NCBI RefSeq assembly: GCF_022340605.1
Contig: NZ_JAJDNQ010000123.1
Span: 1-47,786, forward strand
Direction: 5' to 3'
DNA from: Thiohalocapsa sp.
Lineage (GTDB): Bacteria > Pseudomonadota > Gammaproteobacteria > Chromatiales > Chromatiaceae
DNA: 47,786 bases
Part shown: piece by piece, positions 46,222-47,786 of the stretch
Position numbering within the stretch: position 1 is the stretch's first letter
How the letters are laid out: each line of letters opens with the position of its first letter
The notes under the pieces: model-generated
What the model was told of the DNA's origin: nothing
The model's input: only the letters and a program-made list of their open reading frames with translations
Databases searched by the model: none
Translations under genes and position numbers: made by a program

Positions 46222-46245
46222 CGCTCCCACGGCGCGCTCGGCCGT
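46222..46245. repeat. Palindromic repeat family 1, degenerate half copy D
   Basis: GGATGGCGCTCCCACGGCG shares the CGCTCCCAC arm (46222-46230) and flanks of the family but lacks a clear left arm. Confidence 0.45.
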
Positions 46246-46359
46246 GGCGACGCTTGCGGCCGCGATGCCGTCGACTTAGGACGCGGCGCGCTGCCTGCGC
46301 CAGCGGCGGATGCCGAAGGCACCGGCGGTGAGCAGGGCCAGCGTCGGCGGGCGAATTAC

Positions 46360-47129
46360 GAATTACGGTGATACTTTACCATTTCCACCGTTTCCCTCTC
46401 GGCTTACGCTCGGCGCATGTCTCGGCTTCCACGAATCACCGTACCCGGCATCCCCCACCATGTGACCCAACGTGGCAACAGGCGCCAACGGGTGTTCATG
46501 GAGGATGACGACGATGCGCTTTACAGAGATGGCTAGCCCAGGCATGTCGGTCAAACGGTGTCAAAGCCTGGTCCTACTGCCTGATGTCAAACCATGTTCA
46601 CTTGATTCTCGTACCCTCCGACGAGATGGGGTCGTCGCGCGCCGTCGGCGAAACATATCGTCGATACAGCGGATACATCAACGCAAGATTGCGGGTCACA
46701 GACCATTTGTTTCAAGAGCGGTTCGGCTGTGTCGCAATGGATGAATCTCACTTGATGGCAGCTTTCCGCTACGTGGCTTTGAATCCCGTCAAGGCGAGGC
46801 TCGCTGCGACGCCTGCCGATTGGCCTCGGTCCAGCACGCCCGCACATCTCCGGCGCCAAGACGACGGCTTGGTGACTGTTCGACCTCTACTGGAACGCGT
46901 CGAGAATTTCGCGGCGTTCTTGGATATGCCGGTGGACCCTGAACCGGTTGCCGGGCTCACAAGGGGTCGGACCATCGGGCGACCATTGATGGGTGAGCAT
47001 GAACTCGCCGAACTTGAGAAACGTCTCGGCCCAACTCTTCGTCCTGGCAAGCGTGGTCGGCCCTCTTCCAAGTAGAATGACCCAAGAGAACTAGAATTGG
47101 TGTAAATGGTAAAGTGTCACCGTAATTCC
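46360..47129 (+). mobile_element. REP-associated Y1 transposase element with 30-bp terminal inverted repeats
   Basis: Left end 46360-46389 (GAATTACGGTGATACTTTAC onward) and right end 47100-47129 are inverted repeats that agree at 28 of 30 positions. They bracket the transposase gene and nothing else, giving a 770-bp unit. The 7 bases GAATTAC at the left edge are duplicated at 46353-46359. Sequences of this kind are associated with IS200-like/RAYT single-strand transposases. Confidence 0.8.
46417..47075 (+). pseudogene. REP-associated tyrosine (Y1) transposase, single frameshift
   Basis: The first 39 codons (MSRLPRITVPGIPHHVTQRG, NRRQRVFMEDDDDALYR) match the start of RAYT/TnpA_REP transposases. 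Then the frame hits a TAG at about 46534. One missing base after ALYR restores DWLAQACRSNGVKAW, SYCLMSNHVHLILVPSDE (the HUH motif is HVH), YRRYSGYINARLRV, FQERFGC, FRYVALNPVKARLAATPADW (catalytic Tyr region) and a tail to 47075. The repaired protein would have about 219 residues, near the usual length. The ends of the element are intact, so it could still be moved in trans. Confidence 0.8.
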
Positions 47130-47217
47130 AGCTCGGTTGCCACCACCGGTTCCGCGCCTGCACGCCCGTTGGTCTGGTAGTCTTCTGCCGACACAACACC
47201 CCAGAGGGGACCCCATC

Positions 47218-47786
47218 GTGCTCGTCCACGACCTGCACAGCCCAATCCACCGCATCAGCGTGGAGCAGTTCCACCGGATGATCGAGGCCGGTTGCTTCGG
47301 CGACGGCGACCGGGTGGAGCTCATCGACGGGGAGATGCGGGACATGACGCCGATCGGACCGCCCCATCAGGGCACCACGGACAGCCTGACGATGCGATTC
47401 GCGACAGCCCTGGCGGGACGGGCGATCGTCCGCGTCCAGGGGCCGGTGGTGCTGGACGACGGCACCGAGCTGTATCCGGACCTGTCGGTGCTGCAGCAGC
47501 GCGAGGACTTCTACCGCAGCGCCAACCCCACCGGCGACGACGTGCTGCTGGTGATCGAGGTGGCCGATTCCAGCCTGGCCCTGGACCTGGGCGTAAAGCT
47601 CGCGAAGTACGCCCGCGCCGGCATCCGCCGCTATTGGGTGGTGGACCTCCGCCACCGCACGCTGCACGACTACCGCGACCCGGACCGATTCCAGGGCCGC
47701 TACCGGCAACTGCATTCGCTGACCGGCGGTGCCCTCGACATCGATCTCGCCGGGGTGCCGGTGGCGCTGCCGATTGCGAGCCTCTT
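47218..47786 (+). CDS. Uma2-family restriction endonuclease-like protein, 3' end outside window
   Basis: GTG start at 47218, with GAGGGGA eight bases upstream. The frame stays open to the window end (189 codons). Pattern of the Uma2 (DUF820) family: ISVEQFHRMIEAGCFGDGDR, VELIDGEMRDMTPIGPPHQG, PDLSVLQQREDF and VLLVIEVADSSLALDLGVKL, KYARAGIRRYWVVDLRHRTL. The PD-(D/E)xK-like core residues would be the Asp in YPDLSV and the Glu in VIEVADSS. The family is common in many copies in cyanobacteria and some proteobacteria; its biological role is unproven. Confidence 0.88.
   Translation, partial: MLVHDLHSPIHRISVEQFHRMIEAGCFGDGDRVELIDGEMRDMTPIGPPHQGTTDSLTMRFATALAGRAIVRVQGPVVLDDGTELYPDLSVLQQREDFYRSANPTGDDVLLVIEVADSSLALDLGVKLAKYARAGIRRYWVVDLRHRTLHDYRDPDRFQGRYRQLHSLTGGALDIDLAGVPVALPIASL

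Overview
The window reads as chromosomal DNA of a high-GC, autotrophic gammaproteobacterium, most likely a purple sulfur or sulfur-oxidising member of the Chromatiales. This is inferred from a bacterial phosphoribulokinase, a cbb-type gene block (transketolase, GAPDH, PGK, pyruvate kinase, class II aldolase), a complete rnfABCDGE operon, an RpfC-like sensor kinase, and several palindromic intergenic repeat families. No RuBisCO or photosynthesis gene lies in the window, so the lifestyle is not proven.

Layout. 1-8.3 kb is an accessory stretch: a C-terminally shortened SDR with Phe at the catalytic Tyr position, a SixA remnant, an orphan primase-polymerase, a broken XRE regulator, five small exported proteins (adhesin-E-like lipoprotein, ankyrin protein, double DUF333 protein, SLT lipoprotein, unknown secreted protein), IS5-type debris and a nested palindromic element. 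8.3-12 kb has a NarL-type response regulator, a nitrilase-superfamily hydrolase and an MFS transporter. 12.3-15.6 kb has phosphoribulokinase and a divergent RpfC-like hybrid kinase. 15.7-22.2 kb is the rnf operon on the minus strand, ending in two small, mutually similar single-pass membrane proteins. 22.7-25.1 kb is a translationally coupled thiM-thiE-thiD operon on the plus strand. 25.3-28.9 kb is a 1216-residue multi-spanning membrane protein of unknown function. 29.3-33 kb has putP, an exported rhodanese and an exported TPR protein. 33-35 kb is a scar with two truncated genes facing each other and a decayed higBA module. 35-42.4 kb is tkt-gap-pgk-pyk-fba on the minus strand. 42.9-44.9 kb has a redoxin and metK. 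45.4-47.8 kb has a decayed Phd/PIN toxin-antitoxin pair, a REP-type Y1 transposase element with 30-bp terminal inverted repeats, and the start of a Uma2-family nuclease gene.

Functional links. Prk and the tkt-fba block supply Calvin-cycle regeneration steps shared with glycolysis. Rnf couples ferredoxin/NADH exchange to an ion gradient. ThiMED salvages thiamine pyrophosphate, which transketolase needs. The most promising undescribed items are the paralogous small-protein pair appended to the rnf operon, the 1216-residue membrane protein, and the hexanucleotide hairpin repeats at two loci. The mobile and toxin-antitoxin genes are mostly decaying, which marks the window edges and 33-35 kb as turnover zones.
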